Below are positions 1-7,200 of a stretch of 9,282 nucleotides of DNA, in pieces (the first letter of the stretch is position 1; every line of letters begins with the position of its first letter). Under the pieces are notes generated by a model. It did not search any database and was not told the origin of the DNA. It was given only the letters and a program-made list of their open reading frames with translations. The stretch is from CAZLYX01 sp964563885 (GTDB lineage: Bacteria > Pseudomonadota > Gammaproteobacteria > Burkholderiales > Neisseriaceae): positions 1-9,282 of the forward strand of contig CAZLYX010000060.1 in the NCBI GenBank assembly GCA_964563885.1, read 5' to 3'. The position numbers and the translations under genes are program-made.

Positions 1-718
1 ACTCATCGCCCCACAATGGTGGGAAGACAATATCGCCACGGCTGTCTTTAATGCCCTCACCATTTGCACCATGACACGTTGCGCACTGCACTTGGTAGAT
101 TTGCTCACCGCGCACGGGATCAGGGGTTAATGAGGTATCCACTTCACCAGCATTTTCGATAGCAACTTTTAGATTTTTTGGGGTGCTTTGCGCCAGCCAT
201 TCCATGTAGGCCACCATTGCTTTCATCTCATCTGAATCACGGTCTACCGCTTTGCCGTTCATTGAGCGTGTAAAGCAACCATTGATGCGTCCCACTAAAT
301 CAATCTCTTTACCAGAGCGCGGCATAACGCGAGGGTAAGTATTAAAACTGTTGATGTAGGGATCGCCAAGTGGAATTTTACCTTGTGCGATGTGACAGCT
401 ATTACAATTCATTGCTGCGCCAACGTGTTCAGGCATTAAGCGTTTGGTTTCGTTTAATAAGCGCTTGCCATAGAAAATCTGGTCGGCATTTGGCTCTTTC
501 GAGATGGATGTATCTTGTGGCAATACATAGCTGCCGATGTCTTCGTTGGCATCATCGGTGCTCACCAAATCAAACTTGGTGGCATTGCGCTCAATGGGCT
601 TGGGATTATCACAGCCACTGATTGCAAAAGCACATACAGCTGCGGCAAGCATCGTCATGGGTATGCGAAGAAAGCTAATGCTGGCAACGTCGGGCAGATT
701 TAATAGTGATTTATTCAC
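1..718 (-). CDS. tsdA: TsdA-type diheme cytochrome c (thiosulfate dehydrogenase family), C-terminus outside window
   Basis: Partial: 239 residues are visible and the C-terminal end lies beyond base 1. TsdA enzymes couple two thiosulfate to tetrathionate (or the reverse) in the periplasm. Seen: a hydrophobic N-terminus ending in the lipobox ISGC with Cys36, followed by Asp; heme site 1 CNSCH (105-109); the motif NGCFTRSMNGK with Cys148, 39 residues after the first heme histidine, where TsdA places its unusual axial cysteine ligand; heme site 2 CATCH (212-216); then FPPLWG, typical of this cytochrome fold. The GTG start is chosen because it overlaps the upstream stop as GTGA and has AAGGAGG six bases ahead. 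It lies downstream of, and is probably co-translated with, the tri-heme cytochrome gene. The second heme's distal ligand is not visible. Direction of the reaction in vivo cannot be told. Another diheme cytochrome of the SoxA/TsdA fold is the alternative. Confidence 0.8.
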   Translation of the reverse strand, partial: MNKSLLNLPDVASISFLRIPMTMLAAAVCAFAISGCDNPKPIERNATKFDLVSTDDANEDIGSYVLPQDTSISKEPNADQIFYGKRLLNETKRLMPEHVGAAMNCNSCHIAQGKIPLGDPYINSFNTYPRVMPRSGKEIDLVGRINGCFTRSMNGKAVDRDSDEMKAMVAYMEWLAQSTPKNLKVAIENAGEVDTSLTPDPVRGEQIYQVQCATCHGANGEGIKDSRGDIVFPPLWGDE

Positions 719-2094
719 GGTTTTCCTCCTTCTGCTGCGTGGGGCACACTAAGATCAGGTGCTAAATCGGTGCCTGTTTTTGGTTTTTTGCTGAGAAAGT
801 GGCGCATTTGAACCACGTCATTTACATCAATTTTACTGGCTTCGTTGGTCCAGCTGTTACGAATATAGTTAACCACTTCTGCAACGTCTTCATCACTGAG
901 GTTGATAAACTCAGGCATGGTAAACGCCATACGGTCATGCTTTGTATCTGGCATGCGGCCACCACTTAACGTGATTTGCAGCACAGAGTCGGCGTGGCGT
1001 GAATACACGGCAGAGTTATCATCAAGCGCAGGGAATATACGCGGAACACCTTTACCATCGGCGCGGTGACAAACGAGACAGTATTCGGTATACAAAATCG
1101 CGCCGCGTGAATCATATTCGCCATTGAGCAGCTTTTGCGTGGTTACGTCTTTTTTTTCAGGTAGCATTACTTCCCTACCAGGCGCAGGGCTGAGCGTTTT
1201 CAAATAAGCCGACATGGCATCTAGATCACTATCTGTCATGTATTGAGTACTGTGTTCAACCACTTCGGCCATCGCGCCAAAAGCTGCGGTGACATCGGTG
1301 CGACCCGTTTTAAAGAAATTGCTCAATTCAGCGGTTGTCCATGTGCCAAGGCCTCGATGTTCACCGCGCAAGCTTTTAGCGCGCCAGCCATCAATAACAG
1401 CGCCGCTCAAATATTCTGCCGAGCCTGCGTTTGATAATGCGACTTCTTGGAAACCAACACCACGGCCAGTATGACAAGAGCCGCAGTGACCAGGGCCTTC
1501 AACTAAATACTGCCCGCGCACTAAAACGGTGTTATCACTTTCAGGAACAAACGCGCGCTCAGGTGCAAATATCGCTTGCCAGTAAGCCAGCGGCCAGCGC
1601 CAATTCAATACTGGCGGCATCTCACTTTTTAGATTAGGTTGATTCACGGCTTTAACATCAGACATAAAGTAGGCATACATCGCCGCCATATCTTCGTCTG
1701 GCATGATTTGGTATGACGGATACGGCATAGCAGGATACAGCGCGCTATTGTCTTTACGAACACCATGTTTAACGGCATTTTTAAATTCGTCATAGGTATA
1801 ATTGCCAATGCCCGTTTCTTTGTCTGGGGTAATGTTGGTGGAGTAAATCGCGCCAAGCGGGGTTAGCATGGGCAAGCCGCCAGCATATTCTTCGCCACCA
1901 AGCGTGGTATGACAGGCTACACAGTCTGCGGTTCGCGCGACATATTTGCCTGTTTTGATTAATTCAGGATCGCTAATGTTTACTTTAATATCGCTACTGC
2001 TGATGCGCATCTTGGGCAGCATTTGGCCAATGCCAAACGCCAACACCAGCCCCACAACTGCTGCAATCACGATAATTGATAGCCACTTTTTCAT
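715..2094 (-). CDS. Membrane-anchored tri-heme cytochrome c (AdhB/gluconate dehydrogenase cytochrome-subunit type)
   Basis: Complete, 459 residues. Seen: an N-terminal hydrophobic segment (about 5-27) after MKKW, fitting an uncleaved membrane anchor or signal peptide; three heme sites CVACH (58-62), CGSCH (204-208) and CLVCH (339-343); likely axial methionines at Met123 (YPAMPYP), Met275 (AFGAM) and Met393 (FTMPEF). Three cytochrome c domains in this order are the plan of the cytochrome subunits of membrane alcohol and gluconate dehydrogenases, which pass electrons to quinone or oxidases. No dehydrogenase flavoprotein or PQQ subunit is visible here. The next gene is a TsdA-like enzyme overlapping by four bases, so the inferred role is electron partner of that enzyme. 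It is not the diheme TsdB known as a TsdA partner elsewhere. Start ATG has AAGGAG nine bases upstream. The Met-Leu-Pro-Glu at 310-313 is encoded by a near-DUS. Confidence 0.85.
   Translation of the reverse strand: MKKWLSIIVIAAVVGLVLAFGIGQMLPKMRISSSDIKVNISDPELIKTGKYVARTADCVACHTTLGGEEYAGGLPMLTPLGAIYSTNITPDKETGIGNYTYDEFKNAVKHGVRKDNSALYPAMPYPSYQIMPDEDMAAMYAYFMSDVKAVNQPNLKSEMPPVLNWRWPLAYWQAIFAPERAFVPESDNTVLVRGQYLVEGPGHCGSCHTGRGVGFQEVALSNAGSAEYLSGAVIDGWRAKSLRGEHRGLGTWTTAELSNFFKTGRTDVTAAFGAMAEVVEHSTQYMTDSDLDAMSAYLKTLSPAPGREVMLPEKKDVTTQKLLNGEYDSRGAILYTEYCLVCHRADGKGVPRIFPALDDNSAVYSRHADSVLQITLSGGRMPDTKHDRMAFTMPEFINLSDEDVAEVVNYIRNSWTNEASKIDVNDVVQMRHFLSKKPKTGTDLAPDLSVPHAAEGGKP
725..731 (-). promoter_or_regulatory. 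Shine-Dalgarno site of the tsdA-like gene
   Basis: On the minus strand AAGGAGG lies six bases (AAAACC) before the GTG at 718. It sits inside the last codons of the tri-heme cytochrome gene. Together with the GTGA stop/start overlap it decides the non-ATG start and points to translational coupling. Confidence 0.75.
1156..1167 (-). repeat. Near-match DNA uptake sequence (11 of 12)
   Basis: Minus strand reads ATGCTACCTGAA, one base off AGGCTACCTGAA. It lies in frame in the tri-heme cytochrome gene, encoding MLPE. It may be a degenerate DUS or chance. Confidence 0.4.
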
Positions 2095-2355
2095 AAGTCA
2101 TCACTCCTTAGTGCTACACGCCTGCACAGCGGGGTGATTGACTCAGGCTTTTTTCTAAACATACTGATTAATGCATTATATTTCATGTGTGCCCTGTCTT
2201 TCTTTTTAGCTTATTCAAAATATGGTCTTTAAAAAAGCACTAACATTCTTAGAATATCGTTACTTTCGCCATTTAATAAGCTTCATTATCCTAGCCCCCT
2301 GTAACTTTGCTATGACCTAAAACAACTTAACGACTATTACAAACACAATAATCTG
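2095..2355. other. Upstream region of the cytochrome operon, no gene seen
   Basis: AT-rich, with no plausible coding frame. On the minus strand it carries the ribosome site AAGGAG (2105-2110 area) of the tri-heme gene and a candidate -10 with a palindrome further out. The part beyond about 2200 may be a still more decayed extension of the neighbouring duplication, but I could not align it convincingly with the equivalent stretch upstream of hrpA. Confidence 0.5.
2175..2180 (-). promoter_or_regulatory. Candidate -10 box of the cytochrome operon
   Basis: The minus strand reads a perfect TATAAT, about 80 bases before the ATG at 2094. No good -35 is seen at 16-18 bases upstream. The box overlaps a perfect 10-base palindrome TAATGCATTA (2169-2178), which could be an operator or chance in AT-rich DNA. 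Confidence 0.3.
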
Positions 2356-2526
2356 TTTTAAACCATATTATTTATCTTTTTACGGCATCTAAATCTAAAA
2401 ACATTCTTCTGCATTTAACTTCTTTTATACTCAAAGTTTTTAAGTGCCATCATTTGTTTACTCTCATCCAAAATAAAACATATTTATTGAGCAAAGTTGC
2501 CTAAAAATGAGTCTATCAACCATTCT

Positions 2527-2538
2527 TTCAGGTAGCCT
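2527..2538 (-). repeat. DNA uptake sequence, exact AGGCTACCTGAA
   Basis: Reads TTCAGGTAGCCT on the plus strand. It is intergenic and stands at the position that in the intact copy (4140-4151) carries the other dialect, AGGCTGCCTGAA. Confidence 0.9.
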
Positions 2539-2589
2539 TTTTGTTACTGTTCTATTTTTATCTTATTTCTAGAAAATCTAGCAAGCCAC

Positions 2590-2713
2590 ATGCCTCACCC
2601 GCTTCAATCCAAACCCTCTAGAGCAATCGTTATTTTTAATCAATGCTTTCAGGTAGCTCACCGCTTGAGCTGCTGCGATAAAATACGGGCACCTTAGTAA
2701 AAATCTTATTTGA
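2590..2713 (+). pseudogene. hrpA: Truncated, decayed hrpA 5' fragment
   Basis: Corresponds to roughly the first 40 codons of hrpA at 4209. ATG is kept, and the frame opens MPHP against MSHP. A net 2-base loss before GCTTTC and a further 1-base loss before the Asp-Lys-Ile codons shift and then restore the frame; DKI is shared. Then TAT CAA (Tyr-Gln) of hrpA appear as TAG TAA, ending the frame at 2697. No helicase motifs are included, since the copy stops well before the Walker A region. It is read as a dead remnant of a duplication, not a small gene, because it lacks a recognisable ribosome site and the matching promoter is destroyed. Confidence 0.7.
2648..2659 (-). repeat. Degenerate DNA uptake sequence (10 of 12)
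   Basis: Plus strand TTCAGGTAGCTC differs from TTCAGGTAGCCT only in the last two bases. It is homologous to the exact AGGCTGCCTGAA at 4269-4280 in hrpA, so it is an eroded DUS rather than a chance match. Confidence 0.6.
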
Positions 2714-2716
2714 TAT

Positions 2717-2756
2717 AAAACGGAAAACGGGCGTACCTTATAAAAGGACGCCCGTT
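2717..2756 (-). terminator. Rho-independent terminator of the RTX gene
   Basis: A 9-base stem AACGGGCGT (2726-2734) pairs with ACGCCCGTT (2748-2756). A further inner CCTT/AAGG pairing leaves a short loop. Read on the minus strand it is followed by TT, CCG and TTTT. It begins about 30 bases after the RTX stop codon. On the plus strand no T-run follows, so it serves the minus-strand gene. Confidence 0.8.
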
Positions 2757-2786
2757 ACACTTACCTATGTTACATCAGATTTTAAA

Positions 2787-3743
2787 TCAGATTAAACCAT
2801 TCCCAACCGAACCTTGATCTAAGCTGGCTAAACTAGAGCCGCTAATTGGAGCATAACAATTGGCTTCAAATGCTGAATTGATTTGATCATTAGTAAGCGT
2901 GAGACAACCACTATTAAAGCTCAGTTCTTCAATTTGATGTTGGCTACCATTAAACCAATCTTTTACTGTAAGCGTGTCGCAATCATTGGACGTAATCACC
3001 AAATTGCCACAGCTTTCTGCAAAAAACAAATCACACAATTGGATGTCGCTCTTAAACTCGATAACATCAGTTTCACAAGGATCACCACAATCTTCAATCA
3101 CATCGTGACCATAGCCGCTGCCATATAGATAAGTGTCTGCACCAGAGCCGCCGTTTAAGTAATCGTCGCCTTTACCGCCATCAAGCACATCACAGCCAGC
3201 ATCGCCAAATAAACAATCTGCACCATCGCCACCATACAATTTGTCGTTTCCGTTGCCGCCATACAAACTGTCGTTACCGCTGCCGCCTATTAAAATATCA
3301 TTCCCGTCACCACCATACAAAATATCATTATCTTTGCCACCATCTAAACAATCGTCACCACTCTCACCATAAAGCACGTCGCAGCCATCACCACCAATTA
3401 GAGTATCGTTACCTGCGCCGCCATATAGCGTGTCGTTACCCTTGCCGCCATCTAAATGATCATTACCGCCAAGGCCTTTCAATGTATCGTTGCCATCACC
3501 ACCAAACAAATTGTCATTGTGTTTAGTACCTGTAATTTCATCATCACAGCTCGTACCAACCACATCTACACCGCATTCTTTATTTGGAATGACATGAATT
3601 TTCTCAGAATCACAACCATCATCACTTTCGCAGTCATTTGAATCATCTTTGTCATGCTTGTCATACTTATCATCTTTGTATTTGTCTTTATTTTTGTCAG
3701 AAGAATGCGACTTATCACTGCTATATTTTTTGTTATCAGACAT
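2787..3743 (-). CDS. Small cysteine-rich RTX calcium-binding protein
   Basis: Complete, 318 residues. Seen: residues 1-48 are a low-complexity tail of Lys, Asp and Ser; 81-207 are 14 nonapeptide units of the GGxGxDxLx type that bind calcium in a beta-roll; 221-290 end in a TVKDWFNGSQHQIEEL stretch typical of the domain that follows RTX repeats; the last ~25 residues are small and polar, as in type I secretion signals. No N-terminal signal peptide. RTX proteins with this plan usually leave the cell through a type I (ABC/MFP/TolC) exporter, but none is encoded here. No toxin, protease or lipase domain is present. Fifteen cysteines are unusual for the family. Start ATG has AGGAAG eight bases upstream, and a terminator follows. 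It lies between two copies of the hrpA leader. Exact role unknown; surface or extracellular matrix protein is a guess. Confidence 0.85.
   Translation of the reverse strand: MSDNKKYSSDKSHSSDKNKDKYKDDKYDKHDKDDSNDCESDDGCDSEKIHVIPNKECGVDVVGTSCDDEITGTKHNDNLFGGDGNDTLKGLGGNDHLDGGKGNDTLYGGAGNDTLIGGDGCDVLYGESGDDCLDGGKDNDILYGGDGNDILIGGSGNDSLYGGNGNDKLYGGDGADCLFGDAGCDVLDGGKGDDYLNGGSGADTYLYGSGYGHDVIEDCGDPCETDVIEFKSDIQLCDLFFAESCGNLVITSNDCDTLTVKDWFNGSQHQIEELSFNSGCLTLTNDQINSAFEANCYAPISGSSLASLDQGSVGNGLI
3123..3503 (-). repeat. RTX nonapeptide repeat block (27-base period)
   Basis: Thirteen units in strict nine-residue register (residues 81-197) plus a final longer unit (198-207). The period is 27 bases with strong third-position variation. 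Five units carry Cys: GGDGCDVLY, GESGDDCLD, GGDGADCLF and GDAGCDVLD are the clearest, with Cys in the variable positions beside the calcium-binding Asp. Confidence 0.9.
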
Positions 3744-3956
3744 GATATTAACTTCCTAATTAATTAAAAAATCTAAAATGCTGCTCCATAGTGATGGCTT
3801 TTAAAGTGACCACCCTATTGATAACAATCATAATCCCCAAAAACAGATTTACTTATTTTGCATAAACTTACGGTAAACCTAACAGACAAAAGGTAATGCG
3901 TTGATTTTATTGTTATATAAACAAGTTTTTTAACTAAATGAAAAATGGCAAGCGAC
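3744..3956. other. Upstream region of the RTX gene, no gene seen
   Basis: AT-rich, divergent intergenic DNA between the RTX gene and the hrpA leader. It must hold the RTX promoter, but I found no convincing -35/-10 pair on the minus strand. The RTX ribosome site AGGAAG lies at its left end. Confidence 0.5.
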
Positions 3957-4090
3957 TTTTAAATCACCCAAATCGTCTTTTTATGACATGGTAATCTAAA
4001 TGTACTCTTCTGCAGTGAACTCCTTTTAATTTCAAAAAATCTAAACGTCTTTCTTCACATTATTCACAATAAAACCAGCTCTATTCACCA

Positions 4091-4102
4091 AGGCTACCTG
4101 GA
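4091..4102 (+). repeat. Near-match DNA uptake sequence (11 of 12)
   Basis: AGGCTACCTGGA, one base off AGGCTACCTGAA. With the inverted DUS at 4140-4151 it can form a long-looped stem just upstream of the hrpA promoter. That loop is ~37 bases and lies ahead of the gene, so I do not call a terminator. Confidence 0.6.
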
Positions 4103-4139
4103 AGCATGTTGATAAAATTCTATTCAGCTAAAACATTCT

Positions 4140-4151
4140 TTCAGGCAGCCT
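4140..4151 (-). repeat. DNA uptake sequence, exact AGGCTGCCTGAA
   Basis: Plus strand TTCAGGCAGCCT. It lies where the -35 region of the hrpA promoter would be, three bases before the extended -10. Confidence 0.85.
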
Positions 4152-4153
4152 TT

Positions 4154-4162
4154 TGTTATAAT
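4154..4162 (+). promoter_or_regulatory. Extended -10 promoter of hrpA
   Basis: TGTTATAAT matches the extended -10 form TGnTATAAT perfectly. A -35 is weak (TTCTTT at 4136-4141), as expected for extended -10 promoters. Transcription would begin near 4169, giving a leader of about 40 bases before the ATG at 4209. The same spot in the decayed copy reads GTTACTGTT and has lost the box. Confidence 0.6.
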
Positions 4163-4208
4163 TAAAATCTTATTGTATTTTTCTTTTTCAGAAAGTCAGC
4201 TTGCCCGC

Positions 4209-7200
4209 ATGTCTCACCCCGATCTAAATCAAACCCTCGTTCGCGACCGCTTTTTTTTAAAAAATGCTTTCAGGCAGCCTAACCGTTTTGGTGGCATCGA
4301 CAAAATACAGGCGCGTTATCAAAAATCGCACGCTGCTTTTTTGGATCGCCAAGCACAATTGCCGCAGCCAAGCTATGACAACACGTTGCCTGTGCACGAA
4401 AAGCGTGATGAAATCAAAGCCGCCATTGCGGCCAATCAAGTGGTTATTTTATGTGGCGAAACAGGTTCGGGTAAAACCACACAACTGCCCAAAATTTGCT
4501 TGGAGCTTGGGCGTGGTGTGGCAGGTTTAATTGGCCACACTCAACCACGGCGATTGGCTGCTCGCTCAGTTGCCGAGCGTATTGCTGAAGAGCTAAACAG
4601 TGAAATTGGCGCAGTAGTTGGCTATAAAGTGCGTTTTAACGATCACACTTCGCCCAACGCGTATATCAAGTTGATGACCGACGGCATTTTATTGGCAGAA
4701 ACTCAAACCGACCGCTTCCTGTCGGCTTACGACACCATCATTATCGATGAGGCACATGAGCGCAGCCTTAATATTGATTTTTTATTAGGCTATCTGAAAC
4801 AGTTATTACCCAAACGCCCTGATTTAAAAGTGATTATTACCTCAGCCACCATAGATGCCGAGCGGTTTAGCCAACATTTTGCCGATGCCAAAACCATCAC
4901 GCCAAGGCTACCTGAAAGCAAAACAGCAGAAATCAAACTTTCAGGTAGCCTCAACGCTCAAAATACCCCAGCAGGCGCACCAGTGCTTGAAGTGTCTGGC
5001 CGCACCTATCCTGTCGATATTCTCTACCGCCCGCTGCTCACCACCGATGAAGACGAAGCTGAAATTGAAATCAGCGATGCCATTGTTGATGCCGCCGACG
5101 AATTATCACGCTTAGGCAAAGGTGATATTTTGGTGTTTTTGCCAGGTGAGCGCGAAATCCGCGAAGCCACCGAAGCCTTACGCAAATCGCCACTGCGCCG
5201 TAATGACGATATTTTGCCGCTGTTTGCACGCCTTTCCAGCACCGACCAATACAAAATTTTTCATCCTTCGGGCAATAAACGCCGCATTGTTTTGGCTACC
5301 AACGTTGCCGAAACATCGCTCACTGTGCCAGGCATTCGCTATGTAATTGATTCTGGTTTAGCGCGGGTAAAACGCTATTCAGCGCGCGCCAAAGTTGAGC
5401 AACTGCATGTGGAAAAAATTTCCCAAGCTGCGTCTAGCCAACGTGCTGGCCGTTGTGGCCGCGTTGCCGCTGGCGTGTGTATTCGTTTATATGCTGAAGA
5501 TGATTTTGAACAACGACCCGCATTTACCGACCCCGAAATTGTGCGCAGCAATTTGGCCGCAGTGATTTTACGCATGGCGAGCTTAAAACTCGGCGATGTG
5601 GCGGCGTTTCCTTTTTTAGAAGCACCCGATCAACGCTATATCAACGATGGTTTTCAAGTGTTGTTGGAATTGGGCGCAGTCGACGAACAAAATGGTTTAA
5701 CCAAACTTGGCGAACAAATGGCGCGCTTGCCGATTGATCCCAAAATTTCGCGCATGTTGTTGGCAGCAAAAAAGCACGATTGTGTACAAGAAATGTTGGT
5801 GATTGTGGCGGCACTTTCAGTGCAAGACCCACGTGAGCGGCCATTAGAAGCACGCGATGCTGCACAAAAGGCTCATCAACGTTTTACAGATAAGCAATCA
5901 GACTTTTTGGCTTATTTAAATATTTGGGATTCATTCCAGCACGAGCGCGACAAAGGCTTGAGCAACCGCCAGTTGGTGCAATGGTGCCATCAATATTTCC
6001 TGTCGCATATGCGCATACGCGAATGGCGCGAGCTGCACCGCCAGTTGGTGCAAATCGCCATCGAAATTGGCTTAACCAACAAAGAAAATGCATTTAGAAA
6101 GCCGCCTGAAAGCCCACAGATAAAACAAAATACACCAAATACAGATCAAGATTTAGCCGCCCAGCTCAAACAAAAACAGCTCGATAAAAAACAGAATCGT
6201 AGCCATACGCGCACAGCCAAAGAAGCCAGCTACGAACAAATCCACCGCGCTTTGCTCACAGGCCTCATCGCCAATATTGGTATGAAATCGCCAGATAGCC
6301 ATGATTACCTTGGCGCGCGCGGCAGCCATTTCCACTTATTTCCTGCTTCGGCGCTGTTTAAATCGAAACCCAAATGGGTGGTGGCGGCTGAGTTAACCGA
6401 AACCACCAAGCTTTATGCACGCGACGTGGCGCAAGTCGACCCAGAATGGGTAGAAGCGGAAGCATCACATTTGGTGCGCTATCATTATTTTGAGCCGCAT
6501 TGGTCACAAAAACGTGGCGAAGTGGTGGCGAGCGAACGCGTTACCCTCTATGGCTTAACGGTTTTGCCGCGCCGACCAATGGCTTATGGCAGAGTTGCCC
6601 CGGTTGAAGCGCGCGAGTTGTTTATTCGCGGGGCTTTGGTGGCGCAAGAATGCCATCTTCAGGCAGCCTTTTTTAACCACAATAAAAAGTTGATTAAAGA
6701 AGTCACCGCGCTGGAGCATAAATCGCGCAAACAAGATGTTTTAGTGGATGAAGAAGCTTTATTTGATTTTTATAACCAAAGGCTACCTGAAAACGTGCAG
6801 TCACCAATAACTGCTAATCAAACGTTAACATCCAACAATCAATCGGTTTCAGGTAGCCTCAATGCTAAACCTGTACCTAATCAACGTCCAGCCAAACCAA
6901 TTGCCCCCAAACCTCTAGCAGACTTGCGCACCTTTGAAACGTGGCTACAAACCGCCGAACAAGATAATCCCAAATTATTATTTTTGAGCCGTGACGACTT
7001 AATGCAACATGCCGCAGCCAACATCACCGAAGACCAATTTCCGCCCAACTGGCACACCAATGATGGCAAATTTAAGCTCACTTACCGTTTTGAACCTAAT
7101 CACCCACTCGATGGCGTTACCCTCACCATTCCGCTCACCGTACTCAACCGCTTGGCAACTCCTGCTTTGGAATGGTTGGTGCCTGGTATGTTGCGTGAAA

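Larger units (their letters stand above)
2356..2713 (+). repeat. Left (decayed) copy of the duplicated hrpA leader and 5' end
   Basis: This segment aligns collinearly with 3957-4336. Anchors seen: TCTTTTTACGGCAT against TCTTTTTATGACAT; 34 of 45 bases identical between 2392-2436 and 3993-4037; CATTCTTTCAGG in both; ATG(C/T)CTCACCC in both; AATGCTTTCAGG in both; AAAATAC(G/A)GGC in both. The extended -10 of the intact copy is lost here. Left and right edges are where I stop seeing similarity, not exact breakpoints. Confidence 0.8.
3957..4336 (+). repeat. Right (intact) copy of the duplicated hrpA leader and 5' end
   Basis: Direct-repeat partner of 2356-2713, at an offset of about 1601 bases at the left end and 1619 at the hrpA ATG. 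This copy keeps the promoter, an open frame and its DUS, and continues into the full gene. Confidence 0.8.

Noticed and set aside
370..752. Plus-strand open frames opposite the TsdA-like gene
   Set aside because: Antisense shadows of a clear cytochrome gene. They show no motifs.
2590..2697. 35-codon small gene
   Set aside because: It matches the hrpA 5' end with two frameshifts and a stop at the hrpA Tyr codon, so a decayed copy explains it better.
3123..3503. Regular 27-base periodicity resembling a repeat array such as CRISPR
   Set aside because: No spacers. The period is exactly nine codons of RTX GGxGxDxLx units in an open frame.
4173..4208. Longer hrpA start at TTG 4173
   Set aside because: No ribosome site, and the extended -10 predicts transcription starting only about four bases upstream. 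The ATG at 4209 is conserved in the decayed copy.
2356..4336. Composite transposon or IS element around the RTX gene
   Set aside because: The flanking direct repeats contain hrpA coding sequence and DUS, there is no transposase, and no terminal inverted repeats were seen.
4905..4951. Inverted DUS pair as a transcription terminator
   Set aside because: It is inside the hrpA frame with no T-run after the right arm, so it is treated as coding DNA.
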